A stretch of DNA of 55,000 nt from Diplonema japonicum (Eukaryota; Euglenozoa; Diplonemea; Diplonemida; Diplonemidae): NCBI GenBank assembly GCA_964019335.1, contig OZ025727.1, positions 1 through 55,000 on the forward strand, given 5' to 3'. The stretch's first letter is position 1; each line of letters begins with the position of its first letter. The notes beneath the pieces were generated by a model that saw only the letters and a list, made by a program, of their open reading frames with translations, had not been told where the DNA came from and ran no database searches. Of this stretch, positions 1-10,115 are shown in pieces. The position numbers and the translations under genes were made by a program.

Positions 1-231
1 TGGTTGCGGGTTTGCGGGTTTGCGGGTTTGCGGGTTTGCGGGTTTGCGGGTTTGCGGGTTTGCGGGTTTGCGGGTTGCGGGTTTGCGGGTTTGCGGGTTT
101 GCGGGTTTGCGGGTTTGCGGGTTTGCGGGTTTGCGGTTTGCGGGTTTGCGGGTTTGCGGGTTTGCGGTTTGCGGGTTTGCGGGTTTGCGGGTTTGCGGGT
201 TTGCGGGTTTGCGGGTTTGCGGGTTTTGCGG
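1..231. repeat. 8-bp minisatellite (TTTGCGGG)n
   Basis: Nearly perfect head-to-tail copies of TTTGCGGG with a few one- to three-base deletions. ORFs here in every frame are only translations of the repeat. The array touches the window edge, so its full length is unknown. A short copy in the opposite orientation occurs near 3021-3035. It is not the TTAGGG telomere repeat of Euglenozoa. Confidence 0.9.
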
Positions 232-273
232 GCTTACCGTAACGGGCGTAGACGTACTCCCGGTCGCCATTAC

Positions 274-600
274 TCATGAGATCGTACCATATGTGGGTGT
301 ATTGTGCCGCAGGTCCCAAGGGGTGAGGATGATGCCTACTTCTTGGATGATTTCGCTTCGTGCTACGCGGGACCATGCGTGCCATCGGATTTTGTTGCTC
401 CAGTGCTCATCATCCAAATCCATGGGGGGGGTCACCACCTCCTTGCAACGCGTCCCTGCCAGCGTCAAGTCCGCAAAGGGGTCCAGGTGTTCGGCCTGAA
501 AGAGCTTATCCTCCGTCTCAGCTCGTTCCTTCGCCGCTTGCTTGGCGTCCTCCTTCTTTTTCTGCGTCTTGAGCTTCTAGGCGGGCCCAAGTACACCGGC
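274..600 (-). pseudogene. Coding-like ORF fragment, Lys/Glu-rich, unknown
   Basis: The minus strand is open from about 590 down to a stop at 274. It reads as a charged Lys/Glu/Ala-rich helix followed by a more ordinary segment with Trp, His and Asp residues (for example DLDDEHWSNKIRWHAW). Composition looks more like protein than the surrounding repeats. No family is recognised and no start codon is evident. It may be the 3' end of the decayed AlkB-containing unit upstream or of a retroelement ORF. Confidence 0.3.
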
Positions 601-1229
601 AGGTAGTGACCTCTCGATCCGCGTCTTGTCTTCTTCAGCTTTACCGGTCCGAATCTCTGGGTCGGGCCAGCACCAGCTTTCCCCACCATCACTTCCGACA
701 TGGCCCAGAGCGACATCAGCCCCCCACCAGGGTGCCCCCTACCGCTAGCCAAGCGAGCTCCCCAGCGGACCATTCATCCCTCGGGGCCCCACCTGTACCC
801 TTGACCTGCGGGTGGTCCTCCTGTCGCTCCCCGGCCTCTTCCACAACACTGCAGCATGCAGGAAGGAGGGGGCCATCCCGATGCCCGCCCCCAGCACCTG
901 CCTCACCCCTGGGATCAGCAAGAGGGAGAACAGGGCGACCCAGGCCCACACCCCCAGGTGCTCTCATCTCATCCCTTCCTTGCTGTGTCCCGTCCGTCTG
1001 CGGTGCCTCCTTGCGCCGGTTGCAGCCCCAGGTGCCGGGATTCTGGGTGCCAGGGGTTGGGCTCCAGGCGTTCCCACCTCGGTCCGCTTCAGCCCATTGC
1101 AGGGTCATCTGGCTTCTGTTCAGGGCGGCCTCGTGTTCCTCTCTGCGGGCCCTCCTCCTCCCTTCTTTCCTCGCACGACGGTGCCTTTTCTTCTCCTGTC
1201 TGGCAGCCTCCCTCGCCCCCTCCCTCGCC

Positions 1230-1610
1230 TTGGTCCTCTTCTCTCGGGCGTGCTGTCTCTCCCTCTGCCTTTTTTTCCTCCGAAGAGGGTCTGTTTTTCA
1301 CCTCCGTGGAGGGTCCCTCTGGGGAGGGCTCTAAAAATGAAAAAGGGGGGGACAAATGGGGGGGAGGAACACTACCCTCTCTCGGGGGTGCCACCTCTTC
1401 CCCTTTCTCTCTATTTTCCTCCGAAGAGGGTCTGTTTTTTACCTCCGTGGAGGGTTCCTCCAAAGAGGGCTCTAAAAATGAAAAAGGGGGGGCAAATGGG
1501 GGGGAGGAACACTACCCTCTTTTGGGAGCGCTGCCTCTTCCCCTCTCTCTCCATTTTCCTCCGAAGAGGGTCTGTTTTTTACCTCCGTGGAGGGTTCTAA
1601 AAAAAAAGGG
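1230..1610. repeat. Tandem repeat, unit about 140 bp
   Basis: The phrase TCCTCCGAAGAGGGTCTG recurs at about 1276, 1418 and 1558, followed each time by CACCTCCGTGGAGGGT. On the minus strand the unit can be read as a 47-residue repeat containing STEVKNRPSSEE, in frame with the AlkB-like ORF in some copies and shifted in others by single-base changes in C runs. Copies differ by only a few bases, so the expansion is recent. Confidence 0.8.
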
Positions 1611-2220
1611 GGGGGTTCGTTTGTTAGCCCAGGGGATGGGTCTTCCTGGGGGGGTATGCGGGTGAGCTCGGGGCCAACCGCACGCAGGGTGATCGACACC
1701 CTGACACCAGTGGACACCCCTGACGGGATGTGGTGTGTCCACTGGAGTCTCGCTTCGCCTTCCAACAGTGCCCATGAGAAGGGGGGCACCAGGTACCTCG
1801 CTACCCTGTCCCCCTTCCTCATGACCATTGTGGTCTCAGCCCCGTACGACAAGACTAGGACGACCGGTCCCAGTCTTGCGTCGTCCTTGTGGGCGGCAAT
1901 CCCACAACCAGGTCTGTACTTATTCACAAGTACCTGGTTGGGACCACCTTGAGCCCTGCTGCTGCGACCTCCCTCACCCACCCCTTTGCCTCCCCTGGGA
2001 TGCCGGTGGTGGGGCGCACCTCGGCGTCCGTCCCCTCCCATCGGTGCCCATACTGGAGCGTCTCCCTCCCCGTGTTCCCTGACAGGGCCTCCCACTTCCC
2101 GGACAGCAGAGCTTCTGGGAAGGCGGGGGCAGCACCTGTCTTCAACCCGGGGGGGTGCTCGCCATCTTTCAGTATCCACTCTACCCACTTTTTCTTCTTT
2201 TTTTTTCCCTCTTCAACTAT
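1472..2220 (-). pseudogene. AlkB-like 2OG-Fe(II) oxygenase, frameshifted
   Basis: Two minus-strand frames together give an AlkB-type dioxygenase domain. The first (2220 to about 1930) carries the leader with ETLQYGHRWEG and a Pro-rich turn. The second (about 1945 to 1660) carries NQVLVNKYRPGCGIAAHKDD, then WTHHI and RVSITLR. The expected iron ligands (H-x-D and a distal His) and the 2-oxoglutarate-binding Arg are all present. The switch of frame lies near 1935-1945 and is one base. Upstream is an Ala-rich stretch, downstream a 47-residue acidic repeat tail. No in-frame ATG is visible. In the family this fold removes alkyl groups from nucleic acids, and some viruses and retroelements carry it. 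I read it as a decayed gene or element, but an intron or a homopolymer sequencing error could also explain the shift. Confidence 0.6.
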
Positions 2221-2490
2221 GGCAGGGTCGGCTGCGGAGGTCGGGCTTGCGGCAGGGGCGGCTGCGGCGGTCTCAGTTGCGGCAGGGGCGGCTGCAGCGT
2301 TCAAGGCAGCAGGGGCGGCTGCGGCGATCGTGGTTGTGTCGGTCGTGGCTGCGGCAGGGGCGGCTGCAGCTGTCTCGGTTGTGGCAGGGGCGGCTGCGGC
2401 GTTCAGGGCGGCTGGGGCTGCTGCAGCAGTCGTGCTTGCGGCTGGGGCGGCCGTGGCTGTAGCAGGGGCGGTTGCAGCGGTCAAAACCGC
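2214..2490. repeat. Degenerate GC-rich minisatellite (Ala-coding)
   Basis: Imperfect tandem repeats of roughly 27-36 bp built on GGCAGGGGCGGCTGC. On the minus strand they translate as runs such as AAAAPAA, upstream of the AlkB-like domain. This could be a low-complexity N-terminal region or non-coding repeat. Confidence 0.7.
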
Positions 2491-2836
2491 GGTCTCTACT
2501 TGTGATTTTTTTATTTTATTATTTTTTTTTCTAAAGGGGGGTGGGGGGATAGTCTGGTTGGGTCGGCCCTGGCGTCGTGTGCAGCCTGGTGGCCTGTCGG
2601 GGTTCCTTCTCCCTGCGGTTTGCACGGTCACCTCCTCTTGCGTTCCGTCTTGGATCCATTTTTTATTTTTTTTATTTTTAAAGTGTGTGTTGGGGGGGAG
2701 GGGATCCTTTCGGTAAGCGGCAGGCAGGCCGACAGGCAAAACAACCCCCCCGGACGACGGCGACGACGGACGACGGACGACGGACACAGCGGCAAACCCA
2801 GGCAGAGGCGGCAGGCACCAGCAGAACACGAACGAC

Positions 2837-2874
2837 CAATAAAGTACAAAAACTGTAGCTTTAGAATCGTTGGT
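2837..2874 (-). ncRNA. Spliced-leader exon-like sequence (SL RNA gene or relict)
   Basis: Read on the minus strand, this 38-nt segment begins ACCAACG, has the core TCTAAAGCTACAG and ends GTACTTTATTG, followed at once by GT. It matches the diplonemid 39-nt spliced-leader exon as I remember it, with about three differences. The GT after the final G would fit an SL RNA donor site. I cannot find a convincing Sm-binding site in the next 100 nt, which is rich in GTC repeats, and the upstream side is a GT microsatellite. So it may be a relict SL left in a reverse-transcribed mRNA copy (the AlkB-like unit lies downstream in the same orientation) instead of a working SL RNA gene. Confidence 0.6.
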
Positions 2875-2877
2875 CGA

Positions 2878-3030
2878 ACACACACACAACACAGACTGCC
2901 AGACACACACGCACACCCACACAGACACACCCACACCCACGCACAGACACGAACACAACACAGACACACGCACGTACACAGGCACAGACGCAGACGCAGA
3001 CACACGCACGCACACAGACACACCCGCAAA
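2878..3030. repeat. CA-rich microsatellite
   Basis: Irregular CA/CACG repeat. Long ORFs crossing it in both directions are artefacts of the repeat. Confidence 0.9.
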
Positions 3031-3039
3031 CCCGCAGGG

Positions 3040-3380
3040 GGTTCCTAAGGGGGTTTTCCCCAAGGGGGTTCCTAAGGGAATTTTTCCTAAGGAACTTTGG
3101 ACCCCGGTTCGACTTCGGGTGGTTCAACTTTTCCCTTTTCAAACCGAAAAGGCCTGCATACCACCGTGGGTTTTCCACTTTGGGAAAATTTTTTTGAGGG
3201 GGATTTTGGGGATCATAGGGGTTAGACGAAATGTTACCAAGATTTTTGTACTTGGAAAAAAAAGATTTTTTTTTCCACTCTGCCCATGCCCCCTTAAGGG
3301 AAATTTTTGTACTTATAAAATATTTTTCTTTCTTAGAAAAAGATTTTTGTACTTAGAAAAAGAAATTCTTTTTCTTCCTT
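3040..3380. other. Gene-free stretch with short direct repeats
   Basis: Contains two to three copies of AAGGGGGTTCC near 3045-3090 and three copies of ATTTTTGTACTT near 3242-3355, within T-rich sequence. No credible ORF. Confidence 0.5.
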
Positions 3381-4370
3381 CTTTTTTTTTTTTTTTTTCA
3401 ATTTTAAAAAACCAAGTGATTGCTTTATTTCTCGTGCGGGTTTGAGGTCCGGTTCACCGCAGTGTCAGTCGCCCCTTGTCTCTTCCCATCTTTTTGGGCC
3501 TTCGGGTCAAGCTCCCCTCCCTGCCCAGCCCTCTCGCTGGATCCTGTTCCGGCCATCTCCGTGTCTTCTCCTCCCGGCGAGGCTGCTTCGAGTCCTGCTC
3601 CCGCTTTCCCTTGTGTTCCACCCTCCGCCGGTTCCGCCTTTCGCTGCTGCTGCATTCGGGCGTCCAGGTCCTTCTTCGTCTGCTCCAGAAGGGCATCCAG
3701 CTGGTGGGCCACCGTGATTGGGGGTCCGCCTCCCTGTCCCTTCACTTCCCTCTCGGACGACTCCTCAGCTTCGGTGGTTTTTTCATTGCCGAAGGAGTCC
3801 TCTGTGAGGTCAGTGTTGGATTCAGTGTTCAGTGTTGGGTTCGTTGTTCGCTTCCTCGTTGTCCTTTTTTCCCTCTTCGCCGTCCGGTACCGGGGGCCCG
3901 GGATCCAACTGTACAGGCCCTTTGACTAACAGCGCCCCTGCTATCGATCTCATCATGGCCGTTGACTCTTGGACCACACGCCTGTGTATCGAGACTCTGT
4001 CTGTTTTTTGTTTTTTTACATTTCTCCCGAAGAATCGTTTCACAAGAGGGAAGGATCTCCGCACGGTCCCGCACCCTATTCCCGAGCTTTTTCAACGCTT
4101 TCAACACCATGCATATGTGTTGTTCGCTGTTGGCCTCCTCGTCGGTCATCACCGGTAGTGCCCGGGTGGGAGAAGCAGATGCTACAGGGGCAAACTAAGC
4201 GCGTCTTCCGCATCCATTCACAGTGAGCGCAAGTGCTGTAATAATGGTTGCAGCGTCCTGATCCCAAACGACTGGGTGAGTTTATCAAAGTGGCGAGGTT
4301 CGAGTGGCTGGGATACGGGCTGAAATCCTTGCGTCTGCGTGCTGTTAACTGACCAGTTGGACTCAAGCGG
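3381..4370 (-). mobile_element. Retroposon with 5' region, frameshifted ORF and poly(A) tail
   Basis: On the minus strand a leader (4370-4155) is followed by an ORF starting ATGATGACCGACGAGG at 4152. The ORF reads MMTDEEANSEQHICMVLKAL and continues through small frameshifts near 3960 and 3825 to a stop at 3425. Its last part is Glu/Gln/Lys-rich and possibly coiled coil. Just after the stop come AATAAA and an A run (3398-3382), so the copy looks like an inserted polyadenylated RNA. The leader and first codons recur on the plus strand at 41302-41510, and a leader relative lies at 25796-25910. No reverse transcriptase is visible, so the family is probably non-autonomous. Confidence 0.6.
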
Positions 4371-5451
4371 TATCATTCTCATCCTCACAAGGCAACAGCC
4401 GGGAATTGCTTGCCGTGCGGATTCCTACTCCTTTCGGGCAGAACAGGCGTTTGGCCAGCGTATCTCACCATTCCTCTTCTTGTTCTCTTTCTACCCTCGA
4501 TCCCCTGAGCACGTATGCGCCTCGTCAATGGTGACTCACTTCTTTTAACCTGGGTATTTATATTACCGGCATGATGCATCAGAATACTTGAAATAGAGGG
4601 AGAAAAAGTAAATACGAGGAAGAAAGGGAATGCAATTTTCATACATTCGTTTTTCGCCGAAAATAAGGAGAGGAACTAGGGGGAAAGGGAGGAAGAAAGA
4701 TAGAGACAGGGGAAAAAAGGGAAATGGGTGAAATTTTAAACTGGCACGCGGGTGCCTCGTGTTGCTTCCCGACAATCAAAAGTTACCTTTCGATGTGATG
4801 CCAGGTGCCGGAGACTTGCTGATTGGAAACAGCCAAGAAGACTGAAATAGAAAAAGACAAAAAAGAAAGGTAGAAAGAAAAAAAAAGAGGTGAGGACCAG
4901 AATACTCTTTTCATTTCTTTGTCCTTCCTATCTTTATTCGTTCCCAGAAGACACAGGAAAAGTGCAGGACAACCGCGATTTAAAACAAATTTATAAAAAA
5001 CCTACATAAAAGGTAAGGAGTGAAAGTGGGATTCGTACCCTCGTTCACTTCTTTGCAAAAAAGGGAGAAAACAATAATGTAGTAAAATGAAACAAAAAGA
5101 GAGGAGTGGAGGGCAATACAGAAGAAGAAAATTATTTTCCCGTTCTATCATATGCCTAAAACAAATTTCTTCTCCATTGCCTTCTTTTCTCATGTCTCTG
5201 TTCCTTTTAATTTATTTTCTTGGTTTCAATAGCTGAAAAAGGGGAGACAGAAGAAAAGAAGGGGGAAAGAAAAGAAAAGAAAAGAAAGCTCCCAACCACG
5301 GAGCATCAAGGATTCGAGTACTTTTACAGTACCAGTTAAAGGAAGAGCCAAAGGGAAGAAACGCACGCCACTTGCCCAATCTAGAGATTGGCTTTTCATT
5401 GGTCACAGCAAAGGAATTTAAAAATGTATTGAGGGTGCTGATCGACCTAGT
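4371..5451. other. Gene-free A/G-rich intergenic DNA
   Basis: Rich in A and G on the plus strand, with GAAAGG and AAGAAA tracts. On the minus strand this is pyrimidine-rich sequence downstream of the LVIVD gene. No conserved ORF or RNA gene was recognised. Confidence 0.5.
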
Positions 5452-7497
5452 TCACACCCTAAGATCCGGAGAAAAGGTATTGTCGCGAGTAGCCATGTCG
5501 ACATTATTATTACGCTCTTCGATTCTGTCGTGGTGCTGCTGCTGCTGTTTTCGCCACCACAACATACCGAGCACAGCGGCCAGCACTAGCGCCGCACCTA
5601 CCAAGATGAGAATGATGACCAGCTCTTTTTTGTTGGATTTCGCTGGGGCGGTGGGGGCTAATGTGGGCCCAACAGTGGGCTCCGCAGTAGGTGGAACAAG
5701 GGGTACAAGAGTCTCCTTCCACAATTCGATTACAGACATTCCTTTCTCGGCTATATAAGCCAGATTCCCCACCACGGCGACCCCTCGTACACGTGAGGGG
5801 CTCACGTACCCGTCGATGCGCCTCATAGCCGAAGGGTTGCTCACATCCACCAGCTGCACGCCTGCATCAAACGAGACGACCGCAGTGTCCCCAACCATCT
5901 TCACGTCACTCGCAGAGGGGATCACCTCGAAGAACCCGATGACTGCTGGCATCGATGGGGTGCCCACATCAATCACATGGAGGCCCTCCCTATCCACAAC
6001 GTAGGCAGTGGCACCCCTCACAGCCACCGCAGTCGCCGCTCGGAAGGTCCCCAGGCGACCAATGAGGGTGGGGGAAGAAGGTGTCCTCACATCGAGCAGG
6101 ACTAATCCCCTTGAGGTGCTTGCAATATATGCCGTCGTTCCAGACACGAACACCCCTTCGATCCGAGAGAGACCGTAGCTGCCGATGAGCGTGATCGCAG
6201 AAGGCTCGCTCACATCGAGCACCTTGAATCCATTCAAATCCGACCCCACGTAAGCGACTGTCCCGATCACGTGCACAGAGAGGGCGCAATGGACAGTTCC
6301 CCTTCTGCTTCTGATTTCGTACGTTCCCAGAAGCCTCGGCTGCTGCGGGTTACTCACGTCAAAGGCGTAAAAGAAGCCACAACCCCCCACATACACCGTG
6401 TTCCCCGCCACCTGCACAGCTCTCCCATCTTCGAAGTCGTTGTTGACTCCTACCACCGTCGGGGAAGACGGGTCCCTGACGTCTACCACCTGCAACAGGG
6501 TGTTGTCCCCCACAAGGTACGCGTAGTCCTCAGATACGGCCACGGCCCTACCGTCACCGCCGGACGGCGTGAACTCCCCCAACAGAATAGGAGAGGAAGG
6601 GGTCTCTACGTTCAGCATCTGGATCCCACGGTGGCCAGCAATGTACGCAATAGTCCCTGTTACTTGCACTCGTGTTCCCTCCTTCACCGCAAGGTTCCCG
6701 AGGAAGAACGGGGTGTCGCTGTCGACGTCGACCACCTCGAACCTGTTGAAGTTCACAATGTAAGCCGTCCCATTCACTACATCGACATCGGTTGCGTAGG
6801 TGTCATCGTACGCTGCTGTGAAGGAGGGTGACGAGGGGTCCGTCACGTCGAAGATGAGGAGCCCATTCCAAAAGCCGGTGATGTAGGCGGTGGTGTCAGA
6901 GACGAAGAGACTGTTGGCCAAAGTCCTGTTCGCAGCCACGGAACCGAGCAGTACGGGGGAGGAAGGGGTGCTGAAGTCGATGATATTGAGGTAACGGTCC
7001 CTCTCCGAGCCCGCAGAAGCAACAGTGTAGACAGTGGTCCCTACAACGAAGAACGCTTCAGCGATGCTCTCGTTGTACGTGCCAAGGAACTCGGGGTCTG
7101 ATGCGGGGTCGGTCACGTTGAAGGCAACAACATCCCCCCGCGTAGACCTCACGTACGCAACATCTCCAGACAAGTGTACCTCCAAGCACGGCTCCGAGAA
7201 TCCCCCTACAACAGACCCATTTTGCACGACCTGAAGACCACTTCTGCTGTCCGCCACGTAGACAGTGTCTTCCACCACCTCAACGCCCCTTGCATCTCCC
7301 CCTGTCCACACCCTCCACAGTTCCCTTGCCTCTTCAGGTTTCCTTACATCCACTGCAACCAGACCAGAAGTTTCGGCGGCGGCGAAGGCAGTGCCCCCCA
7401 CTACCTTCAAACCCCGTATTGTGTCCACCGCATTTGTCCTCCCCAACAGCGGGAGCTCTGCAGCTGCCGCCATAAATACCAAAGAAAGAAGCGCCAT
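5452..7497 (-). CDS. LVIVD-repeat two-propeller type I membrane protein
   Basis: A 681-residue protein with a signal peptide (MALLSLVFMAAAA), about 14 repeats of roughly 40 residues between residues 25 and 600, a Pro/Thr stalk (PTAEPTVGPTLAPTAP), one membrane helix (about 625-649) and a short basic Gln/His tail. Each repeat follows the LVIVD pattern, for example GTTAYITGFWNGLLIFDVTDPSSP. Fourteen repeats fit two seven-bladed beta-propellers outside the cell. LVIVD proteins of bacteria and protists are surface proteins of unknown ligand. The ATG is the first after a pyrimidine tract ending in AG at 7552-7551. No intron and no frame break. Function is probably adhesion or sensing, which is inference. 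Confidence 0.9.
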   Translation of the reverse strand: MALLSLVFMAAAAELPLLGRTNAVDTIRGLKVVGGTAFAAAETSGLVAVDVRKPEEARELWRVWTGGDARGVEVVEDTVYVADSRSGLQVVQNGSVVGGFSEPCLEVHLSGDVAYVRSTRGDVVAFNVTDPASDPEFLGTYNESIAEAFFVVGTTVYTVASAGSERDRYLNIIDFSTPSSPVLLGSVAANRTLANSLFVSDTTAYITGFWNGLLIFDVTDPSSPSFTAAYDDTYATDVDVVNGTAYIVNFNRFEVVDVDSDTPFFLGNLAVKEGTRVQVTGTIAYIAGHRGIQMLNVETPSSPILLGEFTPSGGDGRAVAVSEDYAYLVGDNTLLQVVDVRDPSSPTVVGVNNDFEDGRAVQVAGNTVYVGGCGFFYAFDVSNPQQPRLLGTYEIRSRRGTVHCALSVHVIGTVAYVGSDLNGFKVLDVSEPSAITLIGSYGLSRIEGVFVSGTTAYIASTSRGLVLLDVRTPSSPTLIGRLGTFRAATAVAVRGATAYVVDREGLHVIDVGTPSMPAVIGFFEVIPSASDVKMVGDTAVVSFDAGVQLVDVSNPSAMRRIDGYVSPSRVRGVAVVGNLAYIAEKGMSVIELWKETLVPLVPPTAEPTVGPTLAPTAPAKSNKKELVIILILVGAALVLAAVLGMLWWRKQQQQHHDRIEERNNNVDMATRDNTFSPDLRV

Positions 7498-7550
7498 AGT
7501 GGTCCTGAAGAGGGTTTATGCTAGTAGCAGCGGGGGAACAATGCAAAAGA

Positions 7551-7568
7551 CTGAAAGATGACAAAGAG
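7551..7568 (-). promoter_or_regulatory. Candidate SL trans-splice acceptor for the LVIVD gene
   Basis: Sense-strand CTCTTTGTCATCTTTCAG ends 53 nt before the ATG. A pyrimidine-rich tract closed by AG is what trans-splicing in Euglenozoa uses. No cDNA evidence is available here. Confidence 0.45.
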
Positions 7569-9093
7569 ACGTCGTAAAATTCCCGAGGGGCGGAGAGGCC
7601 GAGACGGAACTATCCTGTTGTAATGTAATCGTAAACCCTGCTGGCGACTTTTTCTCGTGTTTATCTGTAAGTTTGCCGGAATTCGCATCACGACTATGCC
7701 TAGGGGGGTCATAAGGGGTGCCATATTTTCAGTTTTTCGCTGAGGGGATTTTGGACCCTTAAAAAAGACCCTACCCACCCCAGGCCCACAAATCACCCCC
7801 CGTTTCCCCATGGTTGTCGGCCTGCCCAGGATCGTGTTCTAATTTTTGGGGCCTCCGTACCGAAACCAGTGTAAACCCTGTTCATCATACAGCGTTTCAC
7901 AGCTATGCCAGGGGTTATAAGAAAAAAGAGAAATCAGACAAAAAGAGGGGGAGAAAAAAATCAAGCAGTGTCCGGGGGTTGAGAAGATCGGAAACAGAAT
8001 AGGGGGGGGAAAGGCATCAAATTGGTACCTAATGTTTCCCCCCCCCCCTTTTTTTCCCCTTCTTAAATCCCAGATCCTTTGTTTCGAGATCGACACTACC
8101 CGCGATTAATGGCACGGGATCGATACAGGTAATAGAAAACACGTCCCATAGAAGGATTCTAGGATTTATCTTTTTCCCCTTTCTTCTTATTCATTTTTAT
8201 TATAAAGTTTCTTGTTAATAGTTCGTTCATCGGGTATCATGGCTTTGATGATTGCTTGCCTTGGTGATACACCGCAATGTGGTCAACATATAAAGGAAAA
8301 AGAAAAAGAAAAAGAAAGAAAGAAATAACAAAAAGGGAAAAAGTAGGGAAATACTCCTGATTTTTTTTTTTAAAGGAACATTTCCAAGAGCGGTTCTTTT
8401 TTTTTTTTTTTTTTTTTTTTTTCTCCCTTTTGGAAGGGGGAAATTCTAGAGTAATGGCATCAGCTTCCCAACAACAGTTATCATTAAAAAAAAAAAAGAA
8501 GATTCGTTATTTTTATTTTTTTTTCTTCTTTTTTCCGAACTCCCGGACGAAGCAAGCACACAAAAACCAACAAAACGGGAGCAAGAAAGCATGACGGCAT
8601 GATGACAACTGCTTCTTTTTTTTTTTTTTTTTTTTTTTTTTCGCTTTTCTCATTTTCTTTTTTCTTTTTGCTTTTTTATACCACCATAGGGTTACCTAGG
8701 TTTATCTGATCACCGATGGGTTATATAGGTCGGGAGAGGAAATATAATATAAATTGATGGCAGCCTGTGCAGTCCGGACGACTCAGATCGCCAGATTCCT
8801 CTTTTTATTGGTAGCCATCGAATGGTTTCAAATAAAACAGAAAAAACTCCTGTTGGTCATAACCCTGTGTATTATTACCATACCATTCTTTTCGGATTTG
8901 AAGCAGTATTTCTGTATTGAAGGGAATGGGTGGGAAACCCAAGCTCCAGTTTTTGGACCGAAAAAAATACCTCGTTTCCTTTTGTTTTGAAAATTCAAAA
9001 ACTTGAAGTATTTCCTTTTTTTTTTTTTTTTTTCCCTTAAAAAGTAGTAAGGGTTTAAAAAAAAAAAAAAGATGATTCTGACAAGATTCCCGT

Positions 9094-9132
<39 letters not shown>

Positions 9133-9213
9133 TGCAAACAAGAAAGAAATTCGCAAAAAAAAAAAAGAAACAACAAATGGATTCATAATAATTAAGGTTG
9201 CAAAAAAAGTTCT

Positions 9214-9245
<32 letters not shown>

Positions 9246-9573
9246 CTTTTTTTATATAACTCCAGTCAGATTTCCCACTGTGGGGGTGAATATAATATTT
9301 CACATTATTTCACGCTTCACTTTATTTTCACGGCAGATTTCAGGCTTGTTTTAGGAAAAAACAGGGGCAGGAATAAAAATTACTTTATGAGTGATATAAA
9401 GTACTTTATATTCACGCTTGCCCTATTTTCACTGCACAGCAAGGGGGCGCAAACACGGAAAAGAAATCACCCAAGTGTTACCACATAGGTCCCCAGCACC
9501 CATGGACGACCATAACTTGTAACCTGTAATACCCCACACTTTCAAATCTGACTGACGTTAAATAAAACAACGG
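7569..9573. other. Gene-free DNA with long T tracts
   Basis: Several plus-strand T runs of 20 or more (near 8400, 8620, 9090 and 9230) and short A runs. ORFs here consist mainly of Lys or Phe runs. No gene or known repeat recognised. Confidence 0.6.
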
Positions 9574-9727
9574 ATTTAGTGAAAATAGATCCGATTTTCA
9601 CTTGTGGTGGCATGTTTAACTCGTTGACGTTACTTCACTCGCTTCGCTCGTGAAGTCAAAGACCCTACTCGTTAAACCACTGCCACCACGAACGCGTGAA
9701 AATCATACGATCTTATTTTCACTAAAT
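9574..9727. mobile_element. Foldback (MITE-like) element, 154 bp
   Basis: The two ends are inverted copies: ATTTAGTGAAAATA on the left matches the complement of TATTTTCACTAAAT on the right. Further inward GATTTTCAC, GTGGTGGCA and GTTTAAC also pair. The centre holds a small hairpin, ACTTCAC ... GTGAAGT. No coding capacity. The structure fits a non-autonomous DNA transposon of unknown family. Flanking target duplications were not clear. Confidence 0.65.
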
Positions 9728-9827
9728 AAATATATTTTTTTTTTTTTTTTTTTCTTTTCCCCGCCCTATCAAAATAACAAGGTAGAAAAGAAACAAGAAA
9801 ATTCCTTTCAAAACAAAACAAGATTTT

Positions 9828-10115
9828 ATCTTTTAACGTCAAGGTGACAAATCGAACAACGCTCCAAGTGTACCATAGTACAAGGGGTGGGGGTGTTTGT
9901 CAAACGACACACTGGAGTGAGTTCTATCCTGTGCGGCACCACCTCTCAGACATGGCGTGCCTGGTCCCCGTTTCCTCGCGGTAGGGTGGGGGCATCTTTT
10001 TCTTTTGCCGAAGCCAAATGCGATCCATGTTACCCCTGTTTTGAAAGGTCTGTTTGTGCCTGGGTGACAGTCGCTCGCCGCATGGTTCGCCTTATTCCTG
10101 TCTCTCCGCCGAGCA
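9828..10115 (-). repeat. Dispersed repeat, long copy
   Basis: Begins (plus strand) ATCTTTTAACGTCAAGG and ends GCCTTATTCCTGTCTCTC. A second, shorter copy with the same two ends occurs at 49481-49583, so this is a dispersed family with a variable middle. On the minus strand the 3' end is followed by A-rich DNA, which would fit a retroposon. No ORF is convincing. Confidence 0.55.

Noticed and set aside
1-231. Telomere
   Set aside because: The unit TTTGCGGG differs from the TTAGGG telomere of Euglenozoa and lies next to ordinary internal DNA; a minisatellite is simpler.
4-499. Overlapping plus-strand ORFs with RVCGFAGL repeats
   Set aside because: Translation of the 8-bp minisatellite in three frames; no start context or conserved sequence.
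2628-3063. Long ORFs rich in Val/Cys or Thr/His across the CA repeat
   Set aside because: Products of a dinucleotide repeat, open on both strands.
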